A DNA stretch of 64,000 bases from Paenibacillus roseus (GTDB lineage: Bacteria > Bacillota > Bacilli > Paenibacillales > Paenibacillaceae), in the NCBI RefSeq assembly GCF_016424485.1, contig NZ_JAELUP010000016.1, positions 62,001 to 126,000 of the forward strand, in the 5' to 3' direction. A model generated the notes under the pieces. It searched no databases, was not told the DNA's origin, and saw only the letters and a program-made list of their open reading frames with translations. Of the stretch, positions 54,182 to 64,000 are shown one piece after another. The first letter of the stretch is position 1; the number at the start of each line of letters is the position of its first letter. The translations under genes were made by a program, and so were the position numbers.

Positions 54182-54724
54182 ATGTCCCGTATTGGTCGTA
54201 AAGCTATCCAAGTGCCTGCTGGCGTGAACATTACCTTGGATAACACATTAATTACTGTTAAAGGACCAAAAGGTACGCTTTCCCGTGAACTTCACAAAGA
54301 TATGAAAGTTATCGTTGCGGAGAACGAAATTTCCGTGGAGCGTCCTTCTGATCATAAATTGCACCGTTCCCTGCACGGTACAACACGTAGTGTTGTTGCC
54401 AACATGGTTAGCGGCGTAACTGAAGGTTTTCAGAAAACATTGGAGCTTGTTGGCGTTGGTTACCGCGCTAGCAAAACCGGCGAAAAGGTTGTTCTTAACG
54501 TTGGTTATTCCCACCCGGTTGAAATTACACCCGAATCCGGTATCGAATTCGAAGTTCCTTCTAATACGAAAATTATCGTAAAAGGAATCGACAAAGAACT
54601 GGTCGGCGCATTTGCTGCAAAAATTCGCGCTGTACGTGAGCCTGAGCCTTACAAAGGCAAAGGGATCAAATATGAAGGCGAACGCATCCTTCGCAAGGAA
54701 GGTAAAGCCGGTAAGAAGAAGTAA
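54182..54724 (+). CDS. rplF: 50S ribosomal protein L6
   Basis: This 180-residue protein next to the GTPase centre shows [31 protein letters not shown] and [22 protein letters not shown] precedes the ATG. Confidence 0.98.
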   Translation: MSRIGRKAIQVPAGVNITLDNTLITVKGPKGTLSRELHKDMKVIVAENEISVERPSDHKLHRSLHGTTRSVVANMVSGVTEGFQKTLELVGVGYRASKTGEKVVLNVGYSHPVEITPESGIEFEVPSNTKIIVKGIDKELVGAFAAKIRAVREPEPYKGKGIKYEGERILRKEGKAGKKK

Positions 54725-54786
54725 GCCGCTTGTAAAAGCAGCTTAACTCTTATATCGGTAAGGTAGATGAAGGGAGTGAACCTCGA

Positions 54787-55152
54787 ATGATTACTAAAGG
54801 CGATAAGAATAAAGCCCGTTTGAAAAGACACCTGCGTGTCCGTAAAAAAATCAATGGAACGGTTGAACGTCCACGTTTGTCCGTATTCCGTTCCTCTAAA
54901 CATGTATATGTTCAATTGATTGATGACGTTAACGGCGTGACTCTGGCTGCCGCTTCTACGCAAGATAAAGAGCTGAAAGATTTGGCTAACGGCGGTAACA
55001 AAGAAGCAGCCCGCAAGGTTGGGACTTTGATTGCTGAGCGTGCGAAAGCAAAAGGCGTAACTAAAGTGGTTTTTGACCGCGGCGGATACTTGTATCACGG
55101 AAGAATTCAGGAACTGGCTGACGCAGCTCGTGAAGCTGGTCTCGAATTCTAA
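54787..55152 (+). CDS. rplR: 50S ribosomal protein L18
   Basis: This 121-residue 5S rRNA-binding protein has [39 protein letters not shown] and [20 protein letters not shown]. Start ATG with AGGGAGTG upstream. Confidence 0.98.
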   Translation: MITKGDKNKARLKRHLRVRKKINGTVERPRLSVFRSSKHVYVQLIDDVNGVTLAAASTQDKELKDLANGGNKEAARKVGTLIAERAKAKGVTKVVFDRGGYLYHGRIQELADAAREAGLEF

Positions 55153-55183
55153 TCCGAATTCCCCAATAAGGAGGTAAAACGAC

Positions 55184-55681
55184 TTGCGTGTAGATCCTAA
55201 TACGTTAGAGCTTACTGAAAAAGTAGTTCATATCAACCGCGTTTCTAAAGTTGTAAAAGGCGGACGCCGTTTCAGCTTTAGTGCGCTTGTAGTTGTGGGT
55301 GACGGCAAAGGTTGGGTTGGCGCAGGGATCGGTAAAGCATCCGAGGTTCCAGATGCGATTCGCAAAGGTATTGACGATGCGAAGAAAAACCTGATCCACG
55401 TTCCGATTGTTGGAACAACAATCCCTCACCTTGTGCTGGGTCACTTTGGCGCTGGCGAAGTGCTTCTGAAGCCAGCATCTGAAGGTACCGGAGTTATCGC
55501 GGGCGGTCCTGTACGTGCAGTTCTTGAACTGGCGGGCGTAGGCGACATCCTGACAAAATCTCTTGGTTCTTCTAACTCCATCAATATGGTCAACGCTACG
55601 CTCGAAGGACTTTCCCGTCTGAAGCGTGCGGAAGACGTAGCAAAATTGCGCGGAAAAACCGTTCAAGAGCTATTAGGTTAA
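55184..55681 (+). CDS. rpsE: 30S ribosomal protein S5
   Basis: This 165-residue fidelity protein has [20 protein letters not shown] and the loop [23 protein letters not shown] start at 55184 follows AAGGAGG by 9 bases; no ATG exists near the N-terminus. Confidence 0.98.
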   Translation: MRVDPNTLELTEKVVHINRVSKVVKGGRRFSFSALVVVGDGKGWVGAGIGKASEVPDAIRKGIDDAKKNLIHVPIVGTTIPHLVLGHFGAGEVLLKPASEGTGVIAGGPVRAVLELAGVGDILTKSLGSSNSINMVNATLEGLSRLKRAEDVAKLRGKTVQELLG

Positions 55682-55694
55682 GGAGGGGGATAAC

Positions 55695-55880
55695 ATGGCA
55701 AACTTGCAAATTACCCTCGTTCGCAGCCTGATTGGCCGTAACGAGAAGCAGCGCGCAACTGTTCAAGCGCTTGGCTTGCGCAAGCTTCATCAATCGGTTG
55801 TTAAACCTGACAATGTAGCGATTCGCGGCATGGTCAACCATGTCAGCCATTTGGTTAAAGTAGAAGAAGTTCAAGGCTAA
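55695..55880 (+). CDS. rpmD: 50S ribosomal protein L30
   Basis: This 61-residue protein shows [20 protein letters not shown] and [23 protein letters not shown] lies before the ATG. Confidence 0.97.
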   Translation: MANLQITLVRSLIGRNEKQRATVQALGLRKLHQSVVKPDNVAIRGMVNHVSHLVKVEEVQG

Positions 55881-55935
55881 TCGCCTGAAATGAAGGCTTT
55901 CTGAGCCATAAAGAAATAAGGAGGTGCAACGATCG

Positions 55936-56376
55936 ATGAAATTGCATGAGCTCAAACCAGCTCCTGGTTCCAAGCAAGAGCCAAAACGCAAGGGACGCGG
56001 GATTGGTTCCGGTAACGGCAAAACTGCAGGCAAAGGTCACAAGGGACAAAACGCCCGCTCCGGCGGCGGTGTTCGTCCAGGATTCGAAGGCGGACAAAAT
56101 CCGTTATATCGTCGCTTGCCAAAGCGCGGTTTCAACAATCCGTTCCGCAAGGAATATGCCATTGTGAACTTGGAAGAACTGAACAGCTTTGCAGCAGGTA
56201 GCGAGGTCACTCCTGAAGTTCTTAAGGAGAAAGGCATCGTAAAAAATTCGCTCAGCGGCATCAAGATCTTGGGTGATGGCGAGATCAAGGTTCAACTTAC
56301 TGTGAAAGCAAATAAGTTTTCTCAATCTGCCGTAGAGAAAATCCAGGCTGCCGGCGGTAAAACCGAGGTGATCTAA
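55936..56376 (+). CDS. rplO: 50S ribosomal protein L15
   Basis: This 146-residue protein starts [20 protein letters not shown], with a basic Gly-rich N-terminal extension ([20 protein letters not shown]) that threads through 23S rRNA. ATG at 55936 follows GGAGGTG. The stop codon is immediately followed by the secY start. Confidence 0.98.
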   Translation: MKLHELKPAPGSKQEPKRKGRGIGSGNGKTAGKGHKGQNARSGGGVRPGFEGGQNPLYRRLPKRGFNNPFRKEYAIVNLEELNSFAAGSEVTPEVLKEKGIVKNSLSGIKILGDGEIKVQLTVKANKFSQSAVEKIQAAGGKTEVI

Positions 56377-57675
56377 TTGTTCAAAACCTTGTCCAACATA
56401 TGGAAAGTAGAAGATCTGCGCAAAAGAATTTTGTTCACTTTGTTTGTCCTGTTAATCTATCGTATTGGTGCCTTTATTCCGGTTCCCAATATCGATAAGT
56501 CCGTATTCGACCAAATCAACAGTGAGCAAGCGAATCTGTTCGGGGTATTGAATACCTTCTCCGGAGGAGCTTTGTTCCAGTTCTCAATATTTGCAATGTC
56601 GATCGTGCCTTACATTACAGCATCCATTATCGTGCAGCTATTGACGTTGGATGTTATCCCGAAATTTGCTGAATGGGCAAAAGAGGGCGAAAATGGTAAG
56701 AAAAAGCTTGCTCAGATTACACGCTACGGAACGATTATTCTCGGTTTGATCCAAGCTTTCGCTACGGCAATTGGGTTTAATCGTCAATATCAATTCCAGT
56801 TTGTTATTGATCCTGGCTTTGCAACGTATACGATGATTGCAATTATTTTGACCGCAGGTACTGCATTCCTGATGTGGCTCGGTGAACAGATTACCGAGAA
56901 AGGAATTGGTAACGGGATTTCAATCATTATCTTCGCCGGTATCGTCGCTGGATTCCCAGGGCATATCCGTACGATTTACGCAGACCAGTTTATTGACTCT
57001 GATCAACTGTTCCTGAATATCGTCAAGGTCATTGTGATGCTTGTTGCGGTTATCGCGATCATTGTAGGTGTCATCTTCGTACAGCAAGGGATTCGCAAAA
57101 TCCCAGTGCAGTACGCCAAACGGGTTGTAGGCCGTAAAATGTACGGTGGCCAGTCCACACACATTCCGTTGAAGGTAAATGGTGCAGGTGTCATTCCAGT
57201 TATCTTTGCAGTATCTTTACTGATGTTCCCTGTGACGCTGGCTGGTTTCTGGGCGGATAAGCAGTGGGCGCAATGGGTAACCAAGCATATGTACTATGAC
57301 CAGCCGCTTGGTATGGTACTGTACGTAGTTTTGATTATCGGATTTACTTTCTTCTACACCTTTGTCCAAATTAACCCGGTGCAAATGGCAGATCAGATGA
57401 AGAAGAACGGCGGATATATTCCGGGCGTGCGTCCTGGCAAACCAACCTCGACTTACATCACGCGCGTTATGTCGCGGATTACGCTCTCTGGAGCACTGTT
57501 CTTGTCTCTTATCTCCGTGCTCCCAGTTGCCTTTGGCGCTCTGGCTGGGCTGCCGCGTTCTGTTCAGATCGGTGGTACTTCCTTGCTGATCGTAATCGGT
57601 GTTGCGCTGGATACGATGAAGCAAATCGAGACACAATTGATCAAACGCCATTACAAAGGGTTTATCAATAAATAG
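56377..57675 (+). CDS. secY: Preprotein translocase channel subunit SecY
   Basis: This 432-residue ten-helix membrane channel shows RIGAFIPVPNID, the TM2/plug region FSGGALFQFSIFAMSIVPYI and TGIGNGIS-like TEKGIGNGISIIIFAGIV. TTG start at 56377 directly abuts the rplO TAA, with its Shine-Dalgarno (GAGGTGATC) inside rplO, so the two are tightly coupled. Confidence 0.97.
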   Translation: MFKTLSNIWKVEDLRKRILFTLFVLLIYRIGAFIPVPNIDKSVFDQINSEQANLFGVLNTFSGGALFQFSIFAMSIVPYITASIIVQLLTLDVIPKFAEWAKEGENGKKKLAQITRYGTIILGLIQAFATAIGFNRQYQFQFVIDPGFATYTMIAIILTAGTAFLMWLGEQITEKGIGNGISIIIFAGIVAGFPGHIRTIYADQFIDSDQLFLNIVKVIVMLVAVIAIIVGVIFVQQGIRKIPVQYAKRVVGRKMYGGQSTHIPLKVNGAGVIPVIFAVSLLMFPVTLAGFWADKQWAQWVTKHMYYDQPLGMVLYVVLIIGFTFFYTFVQINPVQMADQMKKNGGYIPGVRPGKPTSTYITRVMSRITLSGALFLSLISVLPVAFGALAGLPRSVQIGGTSLLIVIGVALDTMKQIETQLIKRHYKGFINK

Positions 57676-57723
57676 CAATAGGCTCTTGTGCTGGGCTGCC
57701 CGGACGTCACTACAGATGGTCGG

Positions 57724-57739
57724 AAGCCCGCTCGGGCTT
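57724..57739 (+). other. Small hairpin in the secY-adk gap
   Basis: AAGCCC-GCTC-GGGCTT is a 6-bp stem 26 bases before adk. Without a U-tract it is not a convincing terminator, and adk is probably transcribed with the spc operon. Confidence 0.35.
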
Positions 57740-57765
57740 ATTGTGCTTAAAGTGAGGAACACGTG

Positions 57766-58416
57766 ATGAATATTCTATTCATGGGACCACCCGGAGCAGG
57801 TAAAGGAACGCAGGCTGAGCGAATCGTCGATGAATTCAAGGTCCCTCACATCTCTACGGGAGATGCGTTTCGTCTAGCTATGAAGCAGGGCACACCGCTC
57901 GGGCAAAAGGCAAAGGAATATGTAGATCAGGGACTGCTTGTTCCGGATGATGTAACGAACGGTATTGTCAGGGAGCGTCTTTTGCAACCGGATTGTGAAC
58001 AGGGCTTTCTGCTTGACGGATTCCCGCGCACAATCTCACAGGCTGAAGCGCTTGATGAGATGCTTGCCGCAATGAACCGCAGCATTGATCATGTCATCAA
58101 CCTGAAGGTTGACCGCAGCCTGCTGCTTGCGCGCCTTACCGGCCGCCGGATTTGCAAATCCTGTGGATCAACGTACCATGTGTTGTTCAACGCTCCAGCG
58201 AAAGATAGCGTATGTGACAAGTGTGGCGGCGAGCTGTATCAGCGTTCGGATGATACGGAAGAGAAGGTTGGCACACGTTTGGATGAATACATCTCCAAAA
58301 CAGCGCCGCTTCTTGCCTACTACTCTGACAAAGGGCTGCTTCGTGAAGTGGACGGCGAGAAAGAAATTGATACGGTAACCTCCGATATCATATCCTATAT
58401 GCGAGGGTTATCGTAA
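57766..58416 (+). CDS. adk: Adenylate kinase
   Basis: This 216-residue enzyme interconverts ATP + AMP and 2 ADP. The P-loop [10 protein letters not shown] is at 7-16 and the AMP-binding ISTGDAFR follows. The LID carries a zinc-binding Cys4 set ([10 protein letters not shown] and VCDKCGG), typical of Gram-positives. ATG at 57766 is chosen, with GAGG 8 bases upstream; GTG one codon earlier is possible. Confidence 0.97.
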   Translation: MNILFMGPPGAGKGTQAERIVDEFKVPHISTGDAFRLAMKQGTPLGQKAKEYVDQGLLVPDDVTNGIVRERLLQPDCEQGFLLDGFPRTISQAEALDEMLAAMNRSIDHVINLKVDRSLLLARLTGRRICKSCGSTYHVLFNAPAKDSVCDKCGGELYQRSDDTEEKVGTRLDEYISKTAPLLAYYSDKGLLREVDGEKEIDTVTSDIISYMRGLS

Positions 58417-59171
58417 TGATTATTTGCAAGTCCGAGTCCGAACTGGTCTTTATGAGGGAAGCAGGACGAATTGTTGCGGATACGCACCGATTGCTGGCCA
58501 AGGCGATCGAACCGGGCATCACCACAAGGGAACTGGACCGGATCGCTGAAGCCTACATTCGCAGTCAAGGGGCCATCCCTTCATTTAAAGGCTACAATCA
58601 GTTTCCTGGCAGCATATGTGCTTCTGTAAACGACGAGTTGGTGCATGGTATCCCTGGACCGCGAAAGCTGAACGAGGGCGACATTATCAGCATCGACATC
58701 GGCGCACAATTCGAGGGCTATCACGGAGATTCTGCCTGGACTTACGGTGTAGGCCAAATTTCTGAGGAAGCTGCTCGTCTACTCCAAGTAACAGAGCAGT
58801 CGCTTTATGCCGGACTACAGCATGTCAAACCGGATACTCGTCTATTTACCGTCTCTCATGCCATTCAACAGGTCATTGAAGATGCTAAAATGTCGGTTGT
58901 TCGGGAGTATGTCGGTCATGGAATTGGCGCCAGTCTTCATGAGGAGCCCCAAATTCCCAACTATGGCGCGCCGAATCGCGGCCCTCGCCTGAAACCGGGA
59001 ATGGTTCTTGCAATCGAACCGATGGTTGTTCTCGGCGAACGTTATGTTCGCACTTTGGAGGATAACTGGACGGTTGTCACCGAGGATGGAACCTGGTGTG
59101 CTCACTTTGAACATACCGTTGCAGTAACTGCCGACGGTTGTGAGATTTTAACCCGCTCCTCTGATTCTTAA
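58416..59171 (+). CDS. map: Methionine aminopeptidase, type I
   Basis: This 251-residue pita-bread metalloprotease removes initiator Met. Ligands are in [20 protein letters not shown] (two Asp), [20 protein letters not shown] (His), AIEPMVV (Glu) and FEHTVAV (Glu). ATG overlaps the adk stop by one base. Confidence 0.96.
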   Translation: MIICKSESELVFMREAGRIVADTHRLLAKAIEPGITTRELDRIAEAYIRSQGAIPSFKGYNQFPGSICASVNDELVHGIPGPRKLNEGDIISIDIGAQFEGYHGDSAWTYGVGQISEEAARLLQVTEQSLYAGLQHVKPDTRLFTVSHAIQQVIEDAKMSVVREYVGHGIGASLHEEPQIPNYGAPNRGPRLKPGMVLAIEPMVVLGERYVRTLEDNWTVVTEDGTWCAHFEHTVAVTADGCEILTRSSDS

Positions 59172-59185
59172 GGGGTGAAGAGCAG

Positions 59186-59470
59186 ATGCGGATGATGCCT
59201 CAGATTGGTCAGATCGTGAAGGTATTGCGTGGGAAGGATGAGGGCAGCTACGCTGTTGTTGTAGGTCTGTCGGAGAATGAGCCGTTTGTATGGATTGCTG
59301 ACGGCAACAAGCGTCGGTTTGACCAGCGCAAGCGGAAGAATCTCCTCCATCTGGAACTGCAGCCGGAAACGAGCAGTGAAGTGGCAAACAGCATGCGGGA
59401 GACCGGTCGAGTTACAAATGGAAAGTTGCGTTTTGTGATTCAGAAGTTTATAGAGCGGAAAGGAGAATGA
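59186..59470 (+). CDS. KOW-domain RNA-binding protein
   Basis: This 94-residue protein has an N-terminal KOW-like segment ([20 protein letters not shown]), resembling the eukaryotic L14e/L27e type found between map and infA in Bacillota (B. subtilis ybzG position). Function is unknown; ribosome association is likely by context. Two in-frame ATGs (59186, 59192) are possible. It overlaps the infA frame by 4 bases but not its true GTG start. Confidence 0.85.
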   Translation: MRMMPQIGQIVKVLRGKDEGSYAVVVGLSENEPFVWIADGNKRRFDQRKRKNLLHLELQPETSSEVANSMRETGRVTNGKLRFVIQKFIERKGE

Positions 59471-59472
59471 CT

Positions 59473-59843
<371 letters not shown>

Positions 59844-59867
59844 TTAGAGAAGGAGGGATATCGGAAT

Positions 59868-60236
59868 ATGGCACGTATAGCTGGTGTAGACTTGCCGCGT
59901 GATAAGCGCGTCGAAATTGCCCTGCAGTACATTTTCGGAATTGGTAAAACAACTTCCAAAAAGATTCTTGAGACTACAGGCATCGATGCAAATACACGTG
60001 TTCGCGATTTAACGGAAGACGAAGTAAGCCGTCTGCGTGAAACAATTGACAAATCTGTCAAAGTAGAAGGTGACTTGCGTCGAGAAATTTCGTTGAATAT
60101 TAAAAGGTTGATTGAGATCGGCTGCTACCGCGGAGTCCGTCACCGTCGTGGTTTGCCTGTTCGTGGTCAACGTACGAAAACTAATGCACGCACACGAAAA
60201 GGTCCACGTCGGACTGTTGCGAATAAGAAGAAGTAA
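59868..60236 (+). CDS. rpsM: 30S ribosomal protein S13
   Basis: This 122-residue head protein has the H2TH region ([20 protein letters not shown]) and the basic tail [28 protein letters not shown] precedes the ATG. Confidence 0.98.
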   Translation: MARIAGVDLPRDKRVEIALQYIFGIGKTTSKKILETTGIDANTRVRDLTEDEVSRLRETIDKSVKVEGDLRREISLNIKRLIEIGCYRGVRHRRGLPVRGQRTKTNARTRKGPRRTVANKKK

Positions 60237-60254
60237 TAAGGGGGGATAACTGAA

Positions 60255-60650
60255 ATGGCTAAACCGAAAAAAGTGGTTCGTACAAAACGTCGTGACCGCA
60301 AAAATATTGAATCTGGCGTAGCACATATCCGTTCTACGTTCAACAATACGATCGTTACGATTACCGATCCGCACGGCAATGCGATTTCTTGGGCAAGTGC
60401 TGGTAACCTGGGCTACAAAGGTTCCCGTAAAAGCACGCCGTTTGCAGCGCAAATGGCAGCCGAGTCCGCCGCTAAAGCCGCAATGGAGCACGGTATGAAA
60501 GCAGTAGAAGTCATGGTTAAAGGTCCGGGTGCTGGCCGTGAGGCTGCCATTCGTTCCCTTCAAGCCGCTGGTCTTGAAGTTAACCTGATTAAAGACGTGA
60601 CACCGATCCCGCATAACGGATGCCGTCCACCAAAACGTCGTCGCGTATAG
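60255..60650 (+). CDS. rpsK: 30S ribosomal protein S11
   Basis: This 131-residue platform protein shows [20 protein letters not shown] and the C-terminal [18 protein letters not shown]. The spacing from rpsM is 18 bases, with AAGGGGG upstream of ATG. Confidence 0.98.
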   Translation: MAKPKKVVRTKRRDRKNIESGVAHIRSTFNNTIVTITDPHGNAISWASAGNLGYKGSRKSTPFAAQMAAESAAKAAMEHGMKAVEVMVKGPGAGREAAIRSLQAAGLEVNLIKDVTPIPHNGCRPPKRRRV

Positions 60651-60777
60651 TTCTTTCATCGTGGTATCAAATATCTGCAACTTGTGAATAATGGTTGTAA
60701 TGGTGAGGCATACTACATGATTTGACCTGTTTATGGTTAAGGATTAGGTAGCGACGTTTGAAGGAGGGTTTAAATTA

Positions 60778-61722
60778 GTGATTGAGATCGAAAAGCCGAA
60801 GATTGAAACCGTAGAGCTGAATGAGGATGGCACGTACGGCCGCTTCGTTGTCGAGCCGCTGGAACGCGGATACGGTACGACGCTCGGAAACTCACTTCGT
60901 CGTATTTTGTTATCGTCCTTGCCCGGAGCGGCTGTGACGTCGGTGCAAATCGACGGAGTGCTCCACGAATTCTCGACGGTTGCCGGAGTGGTCGAGGATG
61001 TTACTGAAATCATTCTGAACCTCAAGGGACTCTCCTTGAAGATTCATTCCGACGAAGAGAAAGTACTGGAGATTGATGCTGAGGGCGAAGGAAACATTAC
61101 GGCGGGGGACATTCGCGCGGATAGCGATGTCGAGATTCTCAACCCAGATCTTCATATCGCGACATTGGCTCCTGGTGCGCGGCTTCATATGCGAATCTTC
61201 GCGAATCGCGGCCGCGGCTACGTGCAAGCAGACCGCAACAAACGTGAAGATCAGCCAATTGGTGTTATTCCAGTAGATTCGATCTACACACCAATTACGC
61301 GTGTTAACTACAGTATCGAGAATACCCGCGTCGGTCAGGTAACGAACTACGACAAGCTTACGCTTGAAGTATGGACCGATGGCAGTATCCGCCCCGAAGA
61401 GGCTGTAAGCTTGGGGGCCAAAATCTTGACCGAGCATCTGGATCTATTCGTCGGTCTGACCGATGAAGCGAAAGACGCTGAAATTATGGTTGAGAAGGAA
61501 GAGGACAAGAAAGAGAAAGTGCTGGAAATGACGATCGAGGAGCTCGATCTTTCCGTACGTTCTTATAACTGTCTGAAACGTGCAGGCATTAATACCGTGC
61601 AAGAGCTGATTACGAAAACGGAAGAAGACATGATGAAAGTCCGCAATTTGGGCCGTAAGTCTTTGGAAGAAGTTCAGGAAAAGCTCGAGGAGCTAGGTTT
61701 AGGCCTCCGAACGGAAGACTAA
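60778..61722 (+). CDS. rpoA: DNA-directed RNA polymerase subunit alpha
   Basis: This 314-residue subunit has an N-terminal dimerisation domain ([20 protein letters not shown]) and a C-terminal DNA/activator-binding domain ([32 protein letters not shown]). GTG start follows GGAGGG by 9 bases. A 127-base spacer to rpsK has no clear promoter. Confidence 0.98.
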   Translation: MIEIEKPKIETVELNEDGTYGRFVVEPLERGYGTTLGNSLRRILLSSLPGAAVTSVQIDGVLHEFSTVAGVVEDVTEIILNLKGLSLKIHSDEEKVLEIDAEGEGNITAGDIRADSDVEILNPDLHIATLAPGARLHMRIFANRGRGYVQADRNKREDQPIGVIPVDSIYTPITRVNYSIENTRVGQVTNYDKLTLEVWTDGSIRPEEAVSLGAKILTEHLDLFVGLTDEAKDAEIMVEKEEDKKEKVLEMTIEELDLSVRSYNCLKRAGINTVQELITKTEEDMMKVRNLGRKSLEEVQEKLEELGLGLRTED

Positions 61723-61744
61723 GGATTTAAGGAGGGGAAAAACG

Positions 61745-62110
61745 ATGGCATACCAAAAGTTAGGCCGGGATTCCAGCGCGCGTAAAGCGTTGTTCCGTGA
61801 TCTGGTTACCGACCTGTTCCTTTATGAACGCATCCAAACGACGGAAGCAAAAGCTAAAGAGGTTCGCTCTATCGCTGAGAAACTGATTACGCTGTCTAAA
61901 CGGGGAGATCTTCATGCTCGCCGTCAAGTCGCTGCATTCGTACGTCGTGAATCCATTAATGGGGAGCAAGATGCAATTCAAAAGCTGTTCTCTGAACTGG
62001 CTACCCGTTACTCAGAGCGTGCAGGCGGTTATACGCGCATTCTGAAGCTGGGTCCTCGTCGTGGAGACGCGGCGCCTATGGTTTACCTGGAACTGGTTGA
62101 CCGTGCGTAA
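61745..62110 (+). CDS. rplQ: 50S ribosomal protein L17
   Basis: This 121-residue protein reads [20 protein letters not shown], with [20 protein letters not shown] near the C-terminus. AAGGAGGGG precedes the ATG. Last gene of the alpha operon. Confidence 0.98.
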   Translation: MAYQKLGRDSSARKALFRDLVTDLFLYERIQTTEAKAKEVRSIAEKLITLSKRGDLHARRQVAAFVRRESINGEQDAIQKLFSELATRYSERAGGYTRILKLGPRRGDAAPMVYLELVDRA

Positions 62111-62172
62111 TTGACCTTATCAAGTGAAAACAGCTTTTCGTCAGCATAAGAAGGCGGCGCTGTTTCGCGATG

Positions 62173-62216
62173 AAATCTAAGTTAGTATAAGTATTTTACT
62201 TATACTTCTTAGATTT
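62173..62216. repeat. 44-base imperfect palindrome after rplQ
   Basis: AAATCTAAG-tta-GTATAAGTA-ttt-TACTTATAC-tt-CTTAGATTT: two perfect 9-bp arms interrupted by a small internal loop. It lacks a U-tract and lies just before a separate terminator. It may be a transcript 3' end, a protein site, or a repeat unit. Confidence 0.7.
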
Positions 62217-62223
62217 TGAGAAA

Positions 62224-62252
62224 GGGTGGACCAATGGGGCCACCTTTTTTTA
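62224..62252 (+). terminator. Rho-independent terminator of the alpha operon
   Basis: GGTGGACC pairs with GGGCCACC (one A-G mismatch) around AATG and is followed by eight Ts. Confidence 0.85.
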
Positions 62253-62301
62253 ATATGATTCGGGTCATCAAGTAATGCTTGGGCAAGAGGAGAATGGGAT
62301 C

Positions 62302-63081
62302 TTGAGAAATATTTGTATGACAGTAAGCTACGACGGTACGGCATATAACGGCTTTCAGATTCAACCAAAAGGACGGACGATCCAGGGGGAGATTGAAAAG
62401 GTACTCCTTATATTAACGGGAGAAACCATCAAAATTCACGGTTCAGGACGGACGGATGCCGGTGTGCATGCGCGCAGTCAGGTGTTTCACTTTCATACAG
62501 AGTCTCAGATTCCGGTTGAGCGTTGGGCGATTGCCCTCAATTCGCGTCTGCCGGATGATATTGTCATTCTGTCAGCCGAAGAGAAGCATCTCGATTTTCA
62601 CTCAAGACGCTCAGCCAAGCGTAAAACGTATCGCTATTCCATTCGAACCGGAAAGTACCCGAATGTCTTTACGAGACATTTTGAGTTTCATCACTACAGT
62701 CCGCTAAACACGGAAGCGATGCGCTCTGCGCTGTCCCATGTGATCGGGGAGCATGACTTTACGACTTTTACATCGATTCATTCGACAAAGCAAAGTCATG
62801 TACGCACCATTTACGAAGCAAAGCTCGTGGTGGAAGATGACGTTATTCATACCTATTTTACAGGCAATGGATTTTTGTACAATATGGTTCGCATTATTAT
62901 GGGAACACTGATGAAAATCGGTGAGGGGAAAATAAAAGCGGACGATATGCCGTCAATTCTCGCTGCTTGTGACCGCTCCAAGGCAGGACCAAAAGCAATG
63001 GCTCACGGCTTGACTTTATGGAGTGTAGAATATGAATTTACAGATATCCCGGTCACTCTAGCTGAACAGGCTCGAGGCTGA
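62302..63081 (+). CDS. truA: tRNA pseudouridine(38-40) synthase
   Basis: This 259-residue enzyme modifies the anticodon stem-loop. The nucleophile Asp is in GSGRTDAGVHA; the YDGTAYNGFQIQ start and FLYNMVRIIMGTL motif are present. TTG at 62302 is the likely start, with GAGGAG 9 bases upstream. The ATG at 62275 has no ribosome-binding site and adds nine residues. Confidence 0.92.
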   Translation: MRNICMTVSYDGTAYNGFQIQPKGRTIQGEIEKVLLILTGETIKIHGSGRTDAGVHARSQVFHFHTESQIPVERWAIALNSRLPDDIVILSAEEKHLDFHSRRSAKRKTYRYSIRTGKYPNVFTRHFEFHHYSPLNTEAMRSALSHVIGEHDFTTFTSIHSTKQSHVRTIYEAKLVVEDDVIHTYFTGNGFLYNMVRIIMGTLMKIGEGKIKADDMPSILAACDRSKAGPKAMAHGLTLWSVEYEFTDIPVTLAEQARG

Positions 63082-63089
63082 AAATTCAC

Positions 63090-63118
63090 TTGCGCTTTCT
63101 CCTTTTATATTGTAAAAT
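63090..63118 (+). promoter_or_regulatory. Candidate sigma-A promoter of rplM-rpsI
   Basis: TTGCGC (63090-63095) and TAAAAT (63113-63118) are 17 bases apart, just after truA. It would give rplM a leader of about 190 bases. Confidence 0.5.
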
Positions 63119-63132
63119 ATAACTTGTGCTTT

Positions 63133-63162
63133 CTTAGTGGCTCTCCCACAGCCCCGACTAAG
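63133..63162 (+). promoter_or_regulatory. Hairpin in the rplM leader, possible L13 leader element
   Basis: CTTAGT-GGCT (63133-63142) pairs with AGCC and ACTAAG (63150-63162), with a CCG bulge. Bacillota often carry an autoregulatory leader before rplM; I cannot match its consensus with certainty. Confidence 0.35.
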
Positions 63163-63312
63163 TTGGCCATTGAATGAACATTTACAACTTGATAATAAAC
63201 AGGTGTTGCAGGCAGTTAATACTGTTTTGCGACTATGAATAACCGAAATCGAAACAAATAAGCTAGTCCACAATACATGCGATTTGTTTGAACGAATGAA
63301 GGAGGATCATCC

Positions 63313-63750
63313 ATGCGTACCACGTATATGGCCAAGCCTAATGAAGTTGAGCGCAATTGGTACATTGTCGATGCGGAAGGCAAAACGCTCGGACGTTTGG
63401 CAAGTGAAGTTGCTGCATTGATTCGCGGCAAGCACAAACCTCAATTTACTCCACATGTTGACACTGGTGATTTCGTTGTAGTCATCAACGCGGAGAAAAT
63501 TGTTTTGACCGGTAAAAAACTGCAAGACAAAAAGTACTATCGTCACTCGTTGCATCCAGGTGGTTTGAAAGTGACAACGGCTCAAGAATTGATCAACAAA
63601 AAACCAGAGCGCGTTATTGAGCAAGCTGTTCATGGCATGCTTCCTAAAAACCGCCTGGGCGATAAAATGAAGCTTAAGCTGAAAGTTTATGCCGGACCGG
63701 AACACCCACATCAAGCACAAAACCCAGAAGTTTATGAACTTCGCGGTTAA
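63313..63750 (+). CDS. rplM: 50S ribosomal protein L13
   Basis: This 145-residue early assembly protein reads [40 protein letters not shown] and [21 protein letters not shown] precedes the ATG at 63313. It is followed by rpsI after 19 bases. Confidence 0.98.
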   Translation: MRTTYMAKPNEVERNWYIVDAEGKTLGRLASEVAALIRGKHKPQFTPHVDTGDFVVVINAEKIVLTGKKLQDKKYYRHSLHPGGLKVTTAQELINKKPERVIEQAVHGMLPKNRLGDKMKLKLKVYAGPEHPHQAQNPEVYELRG

Positions 63751-63769
63751 TTAAAGGGAGGACAGTTTC

Positions 63770-64000
63770 ATGGCACAAGTTCAATACTATGGAACAGGTC
63801 GTCGTAAACACTCGGTAGCACGTGTACGTCTCGTTCCGGGTGAAGGACGAATCATTATCAATAAACGCGATATCAACGACTATTTCGGTCACGAAACACT
63901 GAAATTGATCGTTAAGCAACCGCTGGCTTTGACTGAGACATTGTCTAAATATGACGTTCTTGTTTTGGCTCATGGCGGTGGAACTACTGGTCAAGCTGGA
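63770..64000 (+). CDS. rpsI: 30S ribosomal protein S9, N-terminal part
   Basis: The first 77 residues are visible ([49 protein letters not shown]) and the gene runs off the window end; S9 is usually about 130 residues. GGGAGG lies upstream of the ATG. Confidence 0.96.
   Translation, partial: MAQVQYYGTGRRKHSVARVRLVPGEGRIIINKRDINDYFGHETLKLIVKQPLALTETLSKYDVLVLAHGGGTTGQAG

Overview
The window is a Gram-positive Bacillota chromosome segment, most likely Paenibacillaceae (Paenibacillus or a close relative). The basis is a lipoteichoic acid synthase family protein, SigH, DisA, Rae1 (YacP), Mini-RNase III, a Cys T-box, zinc-ribbon forms of L33, S14 and L36, strong AGGAGG ribosome-binding sites and many TTG starts. 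The gene order sigH-rpmG-secE-nusG-rplKAJL-rpoBC-rpsLG-fusA-tuf-S10/spc/alpha operons-truA-rplM-rpsI is the conserved Bacillota one. The genus is inferred from protein resemblance and gene order only.

Region by region. (1) 1-10.5 kb is an envelope and division block: the end of a PDZ-Lon type membrane protease, an LTA-synthase-like sulfatase with its own promoter, a VanW/G5 protein on the minus strand, then ftsE-ftsX-M23 hydrolase-ctpB-like-minJ-like. (2) 10.5-14.2 kb is a looser patch on mixed strands: aldose epimerase, an OmpR-type response regulator, a 72-residue unknown protein and a manganese catalase. (3) 14.2-19.0 kb holds a 5TMR-type sensor histidine kinase that overlaps radA by 8 bases, followed by disA (c-di-AMP synthase) and pssA. 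(4) 19.0-28.1 kb holds a small Cys-containing unknown protein, the PIN-TRAM protein, ispD-ispF, gltX, then a Cys T-box riboswitch driving cysE-cysS-mrnC-rlmB-rae1. (5) 28.1-46.2 kb runs from sigH through the rif/str region to tuf, with an L10 leader, two L1-like binding sites and a long rpoB leader. (6) 46.2-46.9 kb holds a frameshifted lipoprotein relic, then the S10-operon promoter and leader. (7) 46.9-62.1 kb is the S10-spc-alpha ribosomal superoperon with secY, adk, map, infA and rpoA. (8) 62.1-64 kb is a terminator region, truA, rplM and the start of rpsI, cut by the window end.

Most of the window is ordinary core genome. The parts most worth a second look are the sensor-kinase/radA/disA unit and its folded leader containing a possible pseudoknot (14.05-14.21 kb), the lipoprotein relic between tuf and rpsJ, the twin L1-site leaders, the long rpoB leader, and the absence of the usual ECF-transporter genes between rplQ and truA. 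I found no CRISPR array, insertion sequence, rRNA or tRNA gene. All structural RNA calls come from reading complementarity by eye.
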